From Hyphomonadaceae bacterium (GTDB taxonomy: Bacteria; Pseudomonadota; Alphaproteobacteria; Caulobacterales; Aquidulcibacteraceae): a stretch of DNA of 64,000 nucleotides. Every line of letters begins with the position of its first letter. Position 1 is the first letter of the stretch. The stretch covers positions 47,947-111,946 of the forward strand of contig JAIELK010000005.1 in assembly GCA_019753175.1 (NCBI GenBank), written 5' to 3'. Shown piece by piece: positions 9,560-17,870 of the stretch. Made by a program: the position numbers and the translations under genes. The notes beneath the pieces were generated by a model. It did no database searches, was not told the DNA's origin, and was given only the letters and a program-made list of their open reading frames with translations.

Positions 9560-10174
9560 TCACGCTGCGCGGCGCGCCGGCTGGTAGCGGAGCAATGGCG
9601 CTGTAAGGCCATAGCGCTCACGGACACGCCGCAGACCAACGGCGTCGACCGATGCGACACAGGCAGTGACGCGCTCGCGCTTGTAGCGATGACTCTTCCC
9701 GAGCGGATGCACGCCCCACCCAGCCGACAGTGCAAGCGGCTTCAACGCCGCGCCGGCAACGAACGTCACGTGCGTCATGCCGAACAGCAGTCCAGCTTCA
9801 AGAATGCCGGCGATGATCTGCCCGAGCAGCGCGCGTCGCACCTCCGGATCGAGGTGGGGCGCCGGACAAAAGCGCGTCGCCTCCCAGATGGTTTCGCCGC
9901 GCGGCGGCTCCTGCTCGCATAAGTGGGGAAACACCGTGTTCAGGAGATGAGGCAAGTCGGTGCGCAACAACCGCGCCGAAGCGAGCAAGCTGCCATCGCG
10001 GGCGAAGTGCATCAGATAGAGCGCGGCGTCGGAGTCGAAGGAATCGAACTCGAAGTCGCCCTCGTTCGCCAGCGGCCAGCACAGCTGGTCGATGAACACC
10101 TGCTTCCGCTGCGCATGCATTTCGCGCAGCTCAGCCTCGTAAAGCGCCCGGTTCTCAGCGGTGACCAAATGCAT
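9560..10174 (-). CDS. luxI: Acyl-homoserine-lactone synthase (LuxI family)
   Basis: Makes an N-acyl-homoserine lactone from S-adenosylmethionine and an acyl-ACP or acyl-CoA. 204 residues, normal length. Conserved LuxI positions are visible: Arg and Phe in QRKQVFIDQLCW, the acidic pair in EFDSFDSDAALYL, Arg in ASARLLRT, and Glu/Arg in WEATRFCP. ATG 10174 gives the family-like start MHLVTAENRALYEAELREM; the frame is open upstream to a TTG at 10234, only 11 bp after luxR. Downstream PhyH gene 13 bp away. Confidence 0.88.
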   Translation of the reverse strand: MHLVTAENRALYEAELREMHAQRKQVFIDQLCWPLANEGDFEFDSFDSDAALYLMHFARDGSLLASARLLRTDLPHLLNTVFPHLCEQEPPRGETIWEATRFCPAPHLDPEVRRALLGQIIAGILEAGLLFGMTHVTFVAGAALKPLALSAGWGVHPLGKSHRYKRERVTACVASVDAVGLRRVRERYGLTAPLLRYQPARRAA

Positions 10175-10245
10175 CGCGGCCGCATACAACCTCAGATTGT
10201 ATTTCTTGGCAAGAGGCAAAGTGCGGCCATCCAATGGCCGGGGTT

Positions 10246-10983
10246 TCAGTCGGTGATTTCGTAGAGGGAGATCTCACCCGTATGCAGGGCGCGCACGATC
10301 GCTTGCGTGCGGGTGGCGACGCCGAGACGCTTCTTCGCGCGCTCGATGACCCGATTCACGGCGCTCTCGCTCACCCCGAGGATCGAACTGATCGCCCAGT
10401 CGCTCTTACCGCGGGCCACCAGCACCAAGCACTCGCGTTCTCGTTTGGTCAGAGGACGGCACGCCGCCACCACAGACTCAGCAAAGATGCGGCGCGCGCG
10501 CTCATGCGCGTAGACCGCCATCGCATGGGCGAGCTTGTAGTGCTCGGGATCGACGCCAGTGGCGTCTGGCACCAGCGAGCACGAGGCGGGCAACGCATCC
10601 GGCCCGCGGATCGGGATCGTGACACCGTCAGCGATACCGGCTTCCCGGCCCTCCGCGAGGACGTGCAGCTGCATGCCGGATAACTTGGCCTGGAACCGCC
10701 CCTCGCTCCAGCGGAACGGCGTGACACGTCGCTTGGCGACCTCAAACACCGGATCGAACCGCTGATATTGTTGGGCGCTGTAGTGTTCTACCCAGGTGTT
10801 CGGGTAACGCAGGACCATCACCGCGCCCGGCGGGGGGTTAAGCGGATCGACGTGCGAGGCAAGGGCCACAAACGGAAACCCCAGCGTGCTCATCTGGTCG
10901 AGAAAGCTCTCGCTCAAACCGCCGACGGTTGTTTGGGATTCGCAACTCTCGACAAAGGTCCAGAGCCGTTCAGCCACTGACAC
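10246..10983 (-). CDS. luxR: LuxR-family quorum-sensing transcriptional regulator
   Basis: About 245 residues: an N-terminal autoinducer-binding domain (with W and Y/D positions typical of AHL pockets in YPNTWVEHYSAQQYQRFDPVF) and a C-terminal GerE/LuxR helix-turn-helix (LTKRERECLVLVARGKSDWA then LGVSESAVNRVIERAKKRL). GTG 10983 is preferred because GGGAG lies about 8 nt upstream; a GTG at 11031 would add 16 residues. It is directly upstream of luxI in the same direction, so an AHL-responsive autoregulatory circuit is likely. Confidence 0.9.
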   Translation of the reverse strand: MSVAERLWTFVESCESQTTVGGLSESFLDQMSTLGFPFVALASHVDPLNPPPGAVMVLRYPNTWVEHYSAQQYQRFDPVFEVAKRRVTPFRWSEGRFQAKLSGMQLHVLAEGREAGIADGVTIPIRGPDALPASCSLVPDATGVDPEHYKLAHAMAVYAHERARRIFAESVVAACRPLTKRERECLVLVARGKSDWAISSILGVSESAVNRVIERAKKRLGVATRTQAIVRALHTGEISLYEITD

Positions 10984-11014
10984 TCTCAACTCCCGCGCTA
11001 GTGGAGTCGTCGCG

Positions 11015-11041
11015 CCCACCCCAAGGTGCACTGGGGGTGGG
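11015..11041. promoter_or_regulatory. Inverted repeat between divergent luxR and small ORF
   Basis: CCCACCCC at 11015-11022 and its exact complement GGGGTGGG at 11034-11041 flank an 11-nt centre containing GTGCAC. It sits 32 bp upstream of the luxR start, in the divergent gap, where a LuxR binding site would be expected. It does not match the classic lux box, so assignment as an operator is a guess. Confidence 0.35.
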
Positions 11042-11111
11042 TGGTTTCCTACCTACCCGACGCACGTTCCCAGACTCATTCTTCGCCCGAACGCTATTCG
11101 GGGTTAGGACT

Positions 11112-11303
11112 ATGCACGACATCCGCACACGGACAATACAGCGCCTGGCCGCACCGATCGTGACCCAGGAATGCTGGACCGCGCTGGACCACCTGCGCAA
11201 TGCCCTCGACAGCGTGGAACCCGATTCGCCCGAGGCCGAGCGCCTGTTGCGGATGATCCGCGAGCTGACCTCCTTCGCTGACGCAACGCTGAGCCGTCGC
11301 TGA
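11112..11303 (+). CDS. Small hypothetical protein, 63 aa
   Basis: Encodes a 63-residue, mostly helical, charged protein beginning MHDIRTRTIQRLAAP with a central LDHLRNALDSVEPDSPEAERL stretch. No signal peptide or membrane segment and no family I recognise. It is transcribed away from luxR with the 27-bp inverted repeat between them, so it could share quorum control, and it is 46 bp upstream of fabA. Coding is supported by codon usage like the neighbours and a clear stop; function unknown. Confidence 0.55.
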   Translation: MHDIRTRTIQRLAAPIVTQECWTALDHLRNALDSVEPDSPEAERLLRMIRELTSFADATLSRR

Positions 11304-11349
11304 TCGCCGCTCGCTTGCGACGCCGGGGGCGCGCCTGTAAGCCCAAGCG

Positions 11350-11877
11350 ATGAATGATCGCCCCTCCGCCCTCTCTTATGAGGACCTGATCGCGTCCGGC
11401 GAAGGTCGCATGTTTGGCGCCGGCAACGCCCAGCTGCCGCTGCCGCCGATGCTGATGTTCGACCGCATCACTCACATTTCCGATGAGGGCGGCGCCCACG
11501 GCAAAGGCAAGATCATCGCCGAACTCGATATTCGGCCCGACCTCTGGTTTTTCGACTGCCACTTTCGCGGCGACCCGGTCATGCCGGGTTGTCTGGGGCT
11601 CGACGCCATGTGGCAGCTGGTGGGCTTCTTCATGTGCTGGATGGGCGCCCCTGGTCGTGGCCGCGCGCTCGGCGTCGGCGAAGTCGAGTTTCGTGGCCAG
11701 GTCACGCCGCGCAAGACGCTCGTGCGTTACGAAATCGAGTTGAAGAAGGTGATCCTGCGTAAGATGGCGCTGTGCGTTGGCGACGGGGTGATGTTTGTCG
11801 ACGACAAACCTATCTATAGCGCCAAGGACCTGAAGGTCGGGTTGTTCAGCGCCGAACAACTTGCCGCGATGGAATAG
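11350..11877 (+). CDS. fabA: 3-hydroxydecanoyl-ACP dehydratase/isomerase FabA
   Basis: Dehydrates 3-hydroxyacyl-ACP and isomerises trans-2- to cis-3-decenoyl-ACP, the branch point to unsaturated fatty acids. 175 residues, a single hotdog domain as in E. coli FabA. The catalytic histidine is His71 in [18 protein letters not shown] and the partner acid is Asp85. fabB follows after 8 bp, the conserved fabAB pair. The neighbouring luxI product would draw on acyl-ACPs from this pathway. Confidence 0.96.
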   Translation: MNDRPSALSYEDLIASGEGRMFGAGNAQLPLPPMLMFDRITHISDEGGAHGKGKIIAELDIRPDLWFFDCHFRGDPVMPGCLGLDAMWQLVGFFMCWMGAPGRGRALGVGEVEFRGQVTPRKTLVRYEIELKKVILRKMALCVGDGVMFVDDKPIYSAKDLKVGLFSAEQLAAME

Positions 11878-11885
11878 GAGCGCCC

Positions 11886-13100
11886 ATGCGCCGCGTCGTC
11901 GTCACCGGAATGGGGATCGTCTCCTCGATCGGCAACAACACACAAGAAGTCACCGCCAGCTTGCGTGAAGCGAAGAGCGGCATCCGCTCAGCGCCCGAAT
12001 ACGCCGAGAAAGGCATGCGCTGCCAGGTCCATGGCGAACCGCAGGTGAGGCCCGAAGAGGTTGTCGATAAGCGTATCATGCGCTTCATGGGTGAAGGCTC
12101 GGGCTGGAACTACATCGCCATGGACCAGGCGATCACCGACGCCGGACTTGAAAAGCACGACGTCTCCAACGAGCGCACCGGCATCATAATGGGTTCGGGT
12201 GGCCCATCGGCCGCGGCGATCGTGTTGGCCGCCGACACGGCGCGCGAGAAAGGCGCCAAGCGCGTCGGCCCGTTCGCTGTGCCGAAGGCGATGTCTTCGA
12301 CGGCGAGCGCGACCTTGGCGACGCCGTTCGAGATCAAGGGCGTGAACTACTCGATCAGCTCGGCCTGTGCGACCAGCGCGCACTGCATCGGCAACGCTTA
12401 CGAGACCATCCGCGACGGGCGTCAGGACATCATCTTCGCCGGAGGCTCAGAAGAGCTGGACTGGACGTTATCGGTGCTGTTCGACGCCATGGGCGCGATG
12501 AGCACCAAGTACAACGACACGCCAGAGCGCGCGTCGCGCGCCTATGACAAGAATCGCGACGGCTTTGTCATCGCCGGCGGCGCAGGCGTGCTGGTTCTGG
12601 AAGAGTATCAGCGCGCGAAAAAGCGCGGCGCCAAGATCTACGGCGAAGTGGCCGGTTACGGCGCCACCAGCGACGGCCACGACATGGTCGCGCCGTCGGG
12701 CGAAGGCGCGGTGCGCTGTATGAAAATGGCGATGCGCTATTTGGATCGCCCCGTCGACTACCTCAACACGCACGGCACCTCGACACCCGTCGGCGACCTC
12801 AAGGAAATGGAAGCCGTGCGCGCGGTGTTCGGAGGAAAGCCGCCGCTGATTTCGAGCACAAAATCGCTCACTGGACATTCTCTCGGCGCAGCGGGCGTGC
12901 AGGAGGCGATCTACTCGCTGCTGATGATGAACAACGGCTTCGCCTGCGAAAGCGCCAATATCGAAGATCTCGATCCCGCCTTCGAAGACCTGCCAATTCT
13001 GCGCAAGCGCGAAGACCGCGAGCTCAATTGCGTGCTCAGCAATTCGTTCGGCTTTGGCGGCACCAACGCGACGCTGGCATTCACCAAGATCGCCGCGTAG
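11886..13100 (+). CDS. fabB: 3-oxoacyl-ACP synthase I FabB
   Basis: Beta-ketoacyl-ACP synthase that elongates the cis-3-decenoyl intermediate made by FabA. 404 residues, thiolase fold. The active-site triad is visible: Cys161 in [10 protein letters not shown], His296 in [11 protein letters not shown] and His331 in [10 protein letters not shown], with Lys326 just before. The C-terminal [15 protein letters not shown] is typical. Co-transcribed with fabA. Confidence 0.96.
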   Translation: MRRVVVTGMGIVSSIGNNTQEVTASLREAKSGIRSAPEYAEKGMRCQVHGEPQVRPEEVVDKRIMRFMGEGSGWNYIAMDQAITDAGLEKHDVSNERTGIIMGSGGPSAAAIVLAADTAREKGAKRVGPFAVPKAMSSTASATLATPFEIKGVNYSISSACATSAHCIGNAYETIRDGRQDIIFAGGSEELDWTLSVLFDAMGAMSTKYNDTPERASRAYDKNRDGFVIAGGAGVLVLEEYQRAKKRGAKIYGEVAGYGATSDGHDMVAPSGEGAVRCMKMAMRYLDRPVDYLNTHGTSTPVGDLKEMEAVRAVFGGKPPLISSTKSLTGHSLGAAGVQEAIYSLLMMNNGFACESANIEDLDPAFEDLPILRKREDRELNCVLSNSFGFGGTNATLAFTKIAA

Positions 13101-13188
13101 GCGAACACTATAACATTAGATTGCGCGTGTTCATCGTCATCATGCGCGTCTTGTACGGCATTGGCGCGACGCCTATGTCGCGCACGCC

Positions 13189-13653
13189 ATGATTGTAGAA
13201 GTCTCTACCCGCCTCGACGCTCCGCCGGAAACTGTTTGGGCCAATGTGCAAAAGCCGCGCCTCCTCCAACACGTCGCTTCGCCGCTCGTGACATTCAAGT
13301 CGCGTGAGCCGGAGGGCTTTCCCGAGACATGGTCGGAGGGGCCGCACCGTGTCTGGATGTCGGCGTTCGGGGTGCTGCCGCTCGGCCCGCAAACTGTCGG
13401 CATCGAGATTGGACCGCATGAGGCGCGCGTATTTCGTGTCCGCGACAACGGATCCGGGCTGCTGGCGAGGACGTGGGATCATCACATCACAATCAAGCCC
13501 GACGGACGCGACCCGCAACACACCCACTATACCGATCGCGTGCGCATAGGAGCGGGTTTGCTTACGCCGTTCGTCTGGGCCTTCGCGATGATCTTCTATC
13601 GCTGGCGGCAAGCGCGCTGGCGCGCCCTGGTCAAGCGCGGCTTCCGCTACTAG
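13189..13653 (+). CDS. SRPBCC (START/Bet v1-like) domain protein, hypothetical
   Basis: 154 residues with the N-terminal signature of SRPBCC ligand-binding folds (IVEVSTRLDAPPETVWANVQKPRLLQHVASP) and a C-terminal helix rich in Trp/Arg (FAMIFYRWRQARWRALV). Such proteins bind hydrophobic ligands such as lipids. Its position between fabB and fabI hints at lipid handling, but nothing in the sequence defines the ligand. An 88-bp gap separates it from fabB, so it may have its own promoter. Confidence 0.65.
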   Translation: MIVEVSTRLDAPPETVWANVQKPRLLQHVASPLVTFKSREPEGFPETWSEGPHRVWMSAFGVLPLGPQTVGIEIGPHEARVFRVRDNGSGLLARTWDHHITIKPDGRDPQHTHYTDRVRIGAGLLTPFVWAFAMIFYRWRQARWRALVKRGFRY

Positions 13654-13724
13654 CCGCGCGTGCGTAAACTTGACCGCGTGGGCACGCTCTGCCACTGCGG
13701 CTTACACAGAATTAGGAGCTCCTC

Positions 13725-14540
13725 ATGGCCGATGAATGGACCCTGCCCAAGGGCGATCTGATGAAGGGCAAGCGCGGCGTCGTCATGGGCGTCGCGAACG
13801 ACCACTCGATCGCCTGGGGCATCGCCAAGCAGCTCGCGTACCAGGGCGCAGAGTTGGCGTTCACCTATCAGGGCGAAGCGTTGGAAAAGCGCGTGCGGCC
13901 GCTGGCCGACAGCATCGGCGTCAAGCTCATGGTGCAAGCCGACGTCACCGACGACGCCTCAATGGACCGCGCGTTCGCGGAGATCGCATCGAAGTGGGGC
14001 AAGCTCGACTTCCTCGTCCACGCCATAGCGTTTGCCGACAAGTCCGCGCTCAAGGGCTCGTTCGTGGAGAACACCACGCGCGAGATGTTCAAGTCGTCGA
14101 TGGATATTTCGGCCTTCTCGTTTGTCGACGCTTGTCGCCGCGCGGCGCCTTTGATGAAGGACGGCGGATCGATCATCACGCTCACCTATCAGGGCTCCGA
14201 GCGCGTGGTGCCGAACTACAACATGATGGGCGTGGCCAAGGCCGCGCTCGAAGCCTCAACCCGCTACGCCGCGCGCGATCTCGGCCCCAAGGGTATTCGC
14301 GTGAATGCGGTCAGCCCCGGGCCGATGCGCACGCTGGCGATGGCCGGCATTGCCGGCGGCAAGCAACTCATGAGCACTGCGCGCGACTGGAGCCTGCTTA
14401 AGGAAGACACAACCATGGAAGGCGTCGCCGGCTGCGCGCTATGGCTGCTCTCAGACCTCGGCAAAAGCGTTGCCGGCGAGTGCATCCATGTCGATGGCGG
14501 CTTCCACGCCGTCGGCGTGCCGGAGGGCGTTGGCGGGTGA
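13725..14540 (+). CDS. fabI: Enoyl-ACP reductase (NADH) FabI
   Basis: Catalyses the last reductive step of fatty-acid elongation. 271 residues, Rossmann fold. The divergent FabI cofactor motif appears as MGVANDHSIAWGIAK near residue 21, and the catalytic Tyr165-(x6)-Lys172 is in YNMMGVAK, with an earlier Tyr155 in TYQGSE. AGGAG lies upstream of ATG 13725. Groups with fabA/fabB in a fatty-acid region. Confidence 0.95.
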   Translation: MADEWTLPKGDLMKGKRGVVMGVANDHSIAWGIAKQLAYQGAELAFTYQGEALEKRVRPLADSIGVKLMVQADVTDDASMDRAFAEIASKWGKLDFLVHAIAFADKSALKGSFVENTTREMFKSSMDISAFSFVDACRRAAPLMKDGGSIITLTYQGSERVVPNYNMMGVAKAALEASTRYAARDLGPKGIRVNAVSPGPMRTLAMAGIAGGKQLMSTARDWSLLKEDTTMEGVAGCALWLLSDLGKSVAGECIHVDGGFHAVGVPEGVGG

Positions 14541-14610
14541 GCACGTGGTTGTTCACGCATTCACCAGCTTTCTGAACGCCGCCTTAATCGCGCTCTGACA
14601 TAGTGGGTTC

Positions 14611-14847
14611 ATGACGGCGATCCCCCCCGCCGCTATGGCCCTCACCAGCGCCCTTGGCCGCTTCGATCGTGCGAGCGTTCGTATGGTTGAGGCGGCCACT
14701 GGTGCAGGCGACCCAGCGGCCGCTCTTGTGGACGTGGTGCAGGCGAAGGCGGAAGTGTCCGCCGGTGTGGCGCTCGTGCGCTTCACCGATGAGATGTACA
14801 AAGCGCTGCTCGATGTCGCGCGCGAGCCAAGGCGTCGGCGCAAATAG
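14611..14847 (+). CDS. Small conserved-looking hypothetical protein, 78 aa
   Basis: 78 residues, predicted amphipathic helices with VQAKAEVSAGVALVRFTDEMYKA near the C-terminus. The pattern (VQAKAxVxAGVAxxR then a short helix) resembles the C-terminal helix of flagellar rod/hook proteins, but the globular rod domain is absent, so I do not assign that function. Between fabI and a lipoprotein gene; operon membership unclear. Confidence 0.5.
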   Translation: MTAIPPAAMALTSALGRFDRASVRMVEAATGAGDPAAALVDVVQAKAEVSAGVALVRFTDEMYKALLDVAREPRRRRK

Positions 14848-14978
14848 CCCTCGCGCTGCGCCGCCTTCTCGCGCTGGCGACGATCCCCGGTGGCCAAGGA
14901 TTTGGCGCGCACGCGCCCAGGCGCTATAGCTAGGCCGAGGGCGCTCGGCGCTGGTCGACGCGCACACGAGGGAAACGC

Positions 14979-15527
14979 ATGCGCTTCGTATTCTTGGCTC
15001 CCGCGCTCCTGTTGGCCGCGTGCTCGTCAATGCCGTTTCCGTTTGGATCGAAGACGACCACCACCACGCTGCGCGCCGCTGACGCGGCCACATCGCTCGC
15101 CGTGGGCGAACGGATCACTATGACGGTGACCGCACCGCGCCGCGAACCGCAATCCGGGGATGACCAGCTCATCCTCATGCAGCTGAAGCACGCCGACGGA
15201 CGCACGCTCAGTTTCACCGAGTCCAACCACGCACCCATGCATGTGATGGCCCAAGCCCCAGGCGGGCCGCTTGCGCAAATCATGGGGCTGTTTGGCGAAG
15301 AACAGCCTACACTCTACGGCGCGCGGCCCGGCCAACATGGCAGCGCCTTTCTATGCGGCGAGCAAGGCCCCGCAGCGGTCGGCGTCCATCGCGGCGAGGA
15401 TGGCGCGGTGCAGATCGTCGGACTGCGCGAAGACATCGCTTTCGAGCAAACCGCAAGCGGCGGCTACGAGGCTGCGCCCTACTCGCCGGACAAGGTCTGT
15501 GCGCGCCTTCGCTTCCGCGTCGGCTGA
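14979..15527 (+). CDS. Putative lipoprotein, unknown function
   Basis: 182 residues with a lipoprotein signal, MRFVFLAPALLLAACSS (lipobox LAAC). The mature part has a Thr-rich linker, then a globular domain with three later cysteines (FLCGEQ, KVCARL). No domain I recognise. It lies alone upstream of the DUF350/protease genes with a 123-bp gap. Confidence 0.6.
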   Translation: MRFVFLAPALLLAACSSMPFPFGSKTTTTTLRAADAATSLAVGERITMTVTAPRREPQSGDDQLILMQLKHADGRTLSFTESNHAPMHVMAQAPGGPLAQIMGLFGEEQPTLYGARPGQHGSAFLCGEQGPAAVGVHRGEDGAVQIVGLREDIAFEQTASGGYEAAPYSPDKVCARLRFRVG

Positions 15528-15650
15528 AGTTGGGCGCGCTGGCGTTGCGAGAAACACGCCCCGAGTGAGTGTCAGCTCTCTGCTCCGCTTGCGTCGCCCC
15601 TCCGGAACCGCTAGCGCAAGCGCATACCGGGGCCCGCGTCGGGGGAAGAT

Positions 15651-16097
15651 ATGGATTTCACAGCGCCCATAAACGCCTTTGTCTCGGGCTTTCCGGACTT
15701 CATCATCCAGCTCGCGATCGCGATCGGCCTGTTTGTCGCTTCGCTCGTCATCTACGTGCTGATGACGCCCCATCGCGAACTCGACCTGATCCGTTCCGGC
15801 AATCCGTCCGCGTCGCTGGCGTTCGGCGGCGTGGTGGTCGGGTTGGCGATCCCGCTCGGCTCTTGCCTTGCGCATTCGTTCGGCGCTTTGGACCTGCTCA
15901 TTTGGGGCGTGATAACGCTGCTGATACAGCTGTTGGCGTTCCGTTTCGCCGACATGTTCCTGCGCGGGTTGCCAAAGCGCATCGTCGAGGGCGACGTCGC
16001 CGCTGCGATCTATCTGATGAGTGTGAAGCTTGCACTGGCTCTCATTCTCGCCGGCGCTGTCTCCGACCCTAACGTCTCGATGATCCGAGGCGGCTAA
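15651..16097 (+). CDS. DUF350-family inner-membrane protein
   Basis: 148 residues with four hydrophobic segments (about 18-40, 57-77, 81-101 and 115-137) and the DUF350 pattern LIRSGNPSASLAFGGVVVGLAIPL. DUF350 proteins are small integral membrane proteins of unknown role often found beside DUF2167 or other envelope-stress genes. The downstream protease starts 2 bp after the stop, so the two are co-expressed. Confidence 0.85.
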   Translation: MDFTAPINAFVSGFPDFIIQLAIAIGLFVASLVIYVLMTPHRELDLIRSGNPSASLAFGGVVVGLAIPLGSCLAHSFGALDLLIWGVITLLIQLLAFRFADMFLRGLPKRIVEGDVAAAIYLMSVKLALALILAGAVSDPNVSMIRGG

Positions 16098-16099
16098 AC

Positions 16100-16942
16100 G
16101 TGATCCGACTGATTCCGGATTGGCTGCTCTACATCATCGTCATCGCGGCGGTGGTGGTGCTGCTATTCCGGATCGACCGTCGCGCCGACGCGCCGGAGGC
16201 GTTGCCGGAATCACCGGAGATCGGCGCCTATTTGCCGCCGCCATCGGAATACGATCCCGAAGTTCTGGTTGAGGTGGGTCCCATCTCCTCAGGCATGGGC
16301 TCAGCGTTCGCAGTCTCCCGCGAGGGCTGGTGGTTGACGGCGCGCCATGTGGTCGATGGTTGCCAAGATGTCGGCCTCATCGTCTCCCGCAGTTCCGCGG
16401 CGCGCGTACGCGAAGTGCGGCGCGCTCTCTTCGCCGACATCGCTTTGTTGCGCACCGATAGCGCCCCGGCGGCGCTCGCCATCGACACGTCGGAGCGCCG
16501 TTTTCAGATCGGCCAGCGCGCGTTCCATGTCGGCTTTCCTCAAGGCCAGCCTGGCGAGGCTTATTCGCGGCTGATCGGGCGAGAAACGCTGGTGGCGCGC
16601 GGCCGTTATGACATCGAAGAGCCCGTACTCGCCTGGGCGGAACAAGGCCGCACCTCCGGTCTTGGCGGTTCGCTCGCCGGCATTAGCGGCGGCCCCGCGT
16701 TCGCGGCCAACGGCCAAGTGATCGGCGTCACGGTGGCGGAATCGGCGCGGCGTGGACGCATCTACACGGCGGCGCCGTCTTCGATCCTGCGTCTGCTGCG
16801 TGTCGAGCAGGTTGAAGCAGACGGCGAGCCCGCCCCTCGCCTCAGCGCTGACAATTATGGCCAGGAAGCAGATGACCTGCGACGCGGTCTCGCCGTCGCA
16901 CAAGTGGTGTGCGTGGCGCCGGGAGAGGATTCTCCGCTGTGA
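16100..16942 (+). CDS. Membrane-anchored trypsin-like serine protease
   Basis: 280 residues. An N-terminal signal-anchor helix (about 8-23) is followed by a proline-rich linker and a chymotrypsin-fold domain. Likely triad: His83 in LTARHVVDGC, Asp113 in FADIALLRTD and Ser196 in GISGGPAF; the usual GNSGGP is GISGGP here. HtrA-like, but I see no PDZ domain. It starts with GTG right after the DUF350 gene, and its stop overlaps the pyrF start (TGATG). Probably acts on the periplasmic face of the inner membrane. Confidence 0.8.
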   Translation: MIRLIPDWLLYIIVIAAVVVLLFRIDRRADAPEALPESPEIGAYLPPPSEYDPEVLVEVGPISSGMGSAFAVSREGWWLTARHVVDGCQDVGLIVSRSSAARVREVRRALFADIALLRTDSAPAALAIDTSERRFQIGQRAFHVGFPQGQPGEAYSRLIGRETLVARGRYDIEEPVLAWAEQGRTSGLGGSLAGISGGPAFAANGQVIGVTVAESARRGRIYTAAPSSILRLLRVEQVEADGEPAPRLSADNYGQEADDLRRGLAVAQVVCVAPGEDSPL

Positions 16943-17829
16943 TGTTCGCCGATCGCTTGATCGAGCGCGTGCGCTCGAAGCAGACGCCGCTCTGCGTCGG
17001 GATCGATCCGTTTGCCGACAAGATTCCTGCGCTATTCGGTGATGTCGACGGAGATCCGGCCGCCGTTCTGCTCAAATTTGGCGCAGCAATTGTCGACGTC
17101 GCCGCCAAACACGCCGCAGCGCTGAAGCCGCAACTCGGTCTCTTCGAGCAATTCGGCGAAATGGGCTATGCCGCAGCCCGCCTGCTCACGGAGCACGCAC
17201 GCAATGCTGGCATGCTCGTCATTCTCGACGCCAAGCGCGGCGACATCGGCACCACGGCGGAGGGCTATGCGCGCGCTACGCTCGGCGCGAAGCCCGGATT
17301 CAATGCCGATTGCGTCACGGTCAACGCTTACATGGGCAAAGATACGTTGGCGCCGTTCATCGCTCTCGCCGAGAGCGCAGGCAAAGGCGTGGCTGTGCTG
17401 GTCCGCACCTCCAATCCGGGAGCGGGCGACATTCAGGACTTGCAAGTGGGCGGCGCGCCGCTGTGGCGACGCGTCGGCGAAATGCTTGCGCCGGAATGCG
17501 ACCGGCTTCGCGGCGCGTGCGGCTGGTCTGGTTTGATGGCCGTTGCCGGAGCGACCTACCCGGAAGAGGCGCAGGCGCTGCGCGAAGCCATGCCGCGCGC
17601 GCTGTTCTTGGTGCCGGGTTATGGCGCTCAAGGCGCGAGCGCCGACGACGCGGTTGCGGGTTTCATTGCCGGCCCGCAAGGTTTGGAGGGCGGCGTGATC
17701 AATTCGTCACGCGCCGTCACCTACCCGCCCGCAGCGCAGGCTGCCACGACCTTGGCGGAGTGGCGCAAAGCGGTCGAGCAGGCCATACTCGCGGCCTCGG
17801 GCGAGCTTCGCGCCGCCTGCACACGTTGA
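16942..17829 (+). CDS. pyrF: Orotidine-5'-phosphate decarboxylase (long, type 2 form)
   Basis: Last step of UMP synthesis: decarboxylates OMP. 295 residues, the longer bacterial subfamily. The catalytic Lys/Asp network is visible in LVILDAKRGDIGTTAEGYA near residue 95, with the substrate loop LVRTSNPGAGDIQ near 155. ATG 16942 is chosen for the one-base overlap with the protease stop and the family-like start MFADRLIERV. Coupling to a DUF350/protease pair is unusual. Confidence 0.93.
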   Translation: MFADRLIERVRSKQTPLCVGIDPFADKIPALFGDVDGDPAAVLLKFGAAIVDVAAKHAAALKPQLGLFEQFGEMGYAAARLLTEHARNAGMLVILDAKRGDIGTTAEGYARATLGAKPGFNADCVTVNAYMGKDTLAPFIALAESAGKGVAVLVRTSNPGAGDIQDLQVGGAPLWRRVGEMLAPECDRLRGACGWSGLMAVAGATYPEEAQALREAMPRALFLVPGYGAQGASADDAVAGFIAGPQGLEGGVINSSRAVTYPPAAQAATTLAEWRKAVEQAILAASGELRAACTR

Positions 17830-17870
17830 GTGCGATGTCGCGGATGGGGAACGCACAAGGGAGACAACCG

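Noticed and set aside
9560..10234. luxI start at TTG 10234
   Set aside because: The family-like N-terminus begins at ATG 10174; the extra 20 residues are atypical.
11110..11859. Long open frame antisense to fabA
   Set aside because: Typical third-position GC shadow; fabA on the plus strand has full catalytic motifs.
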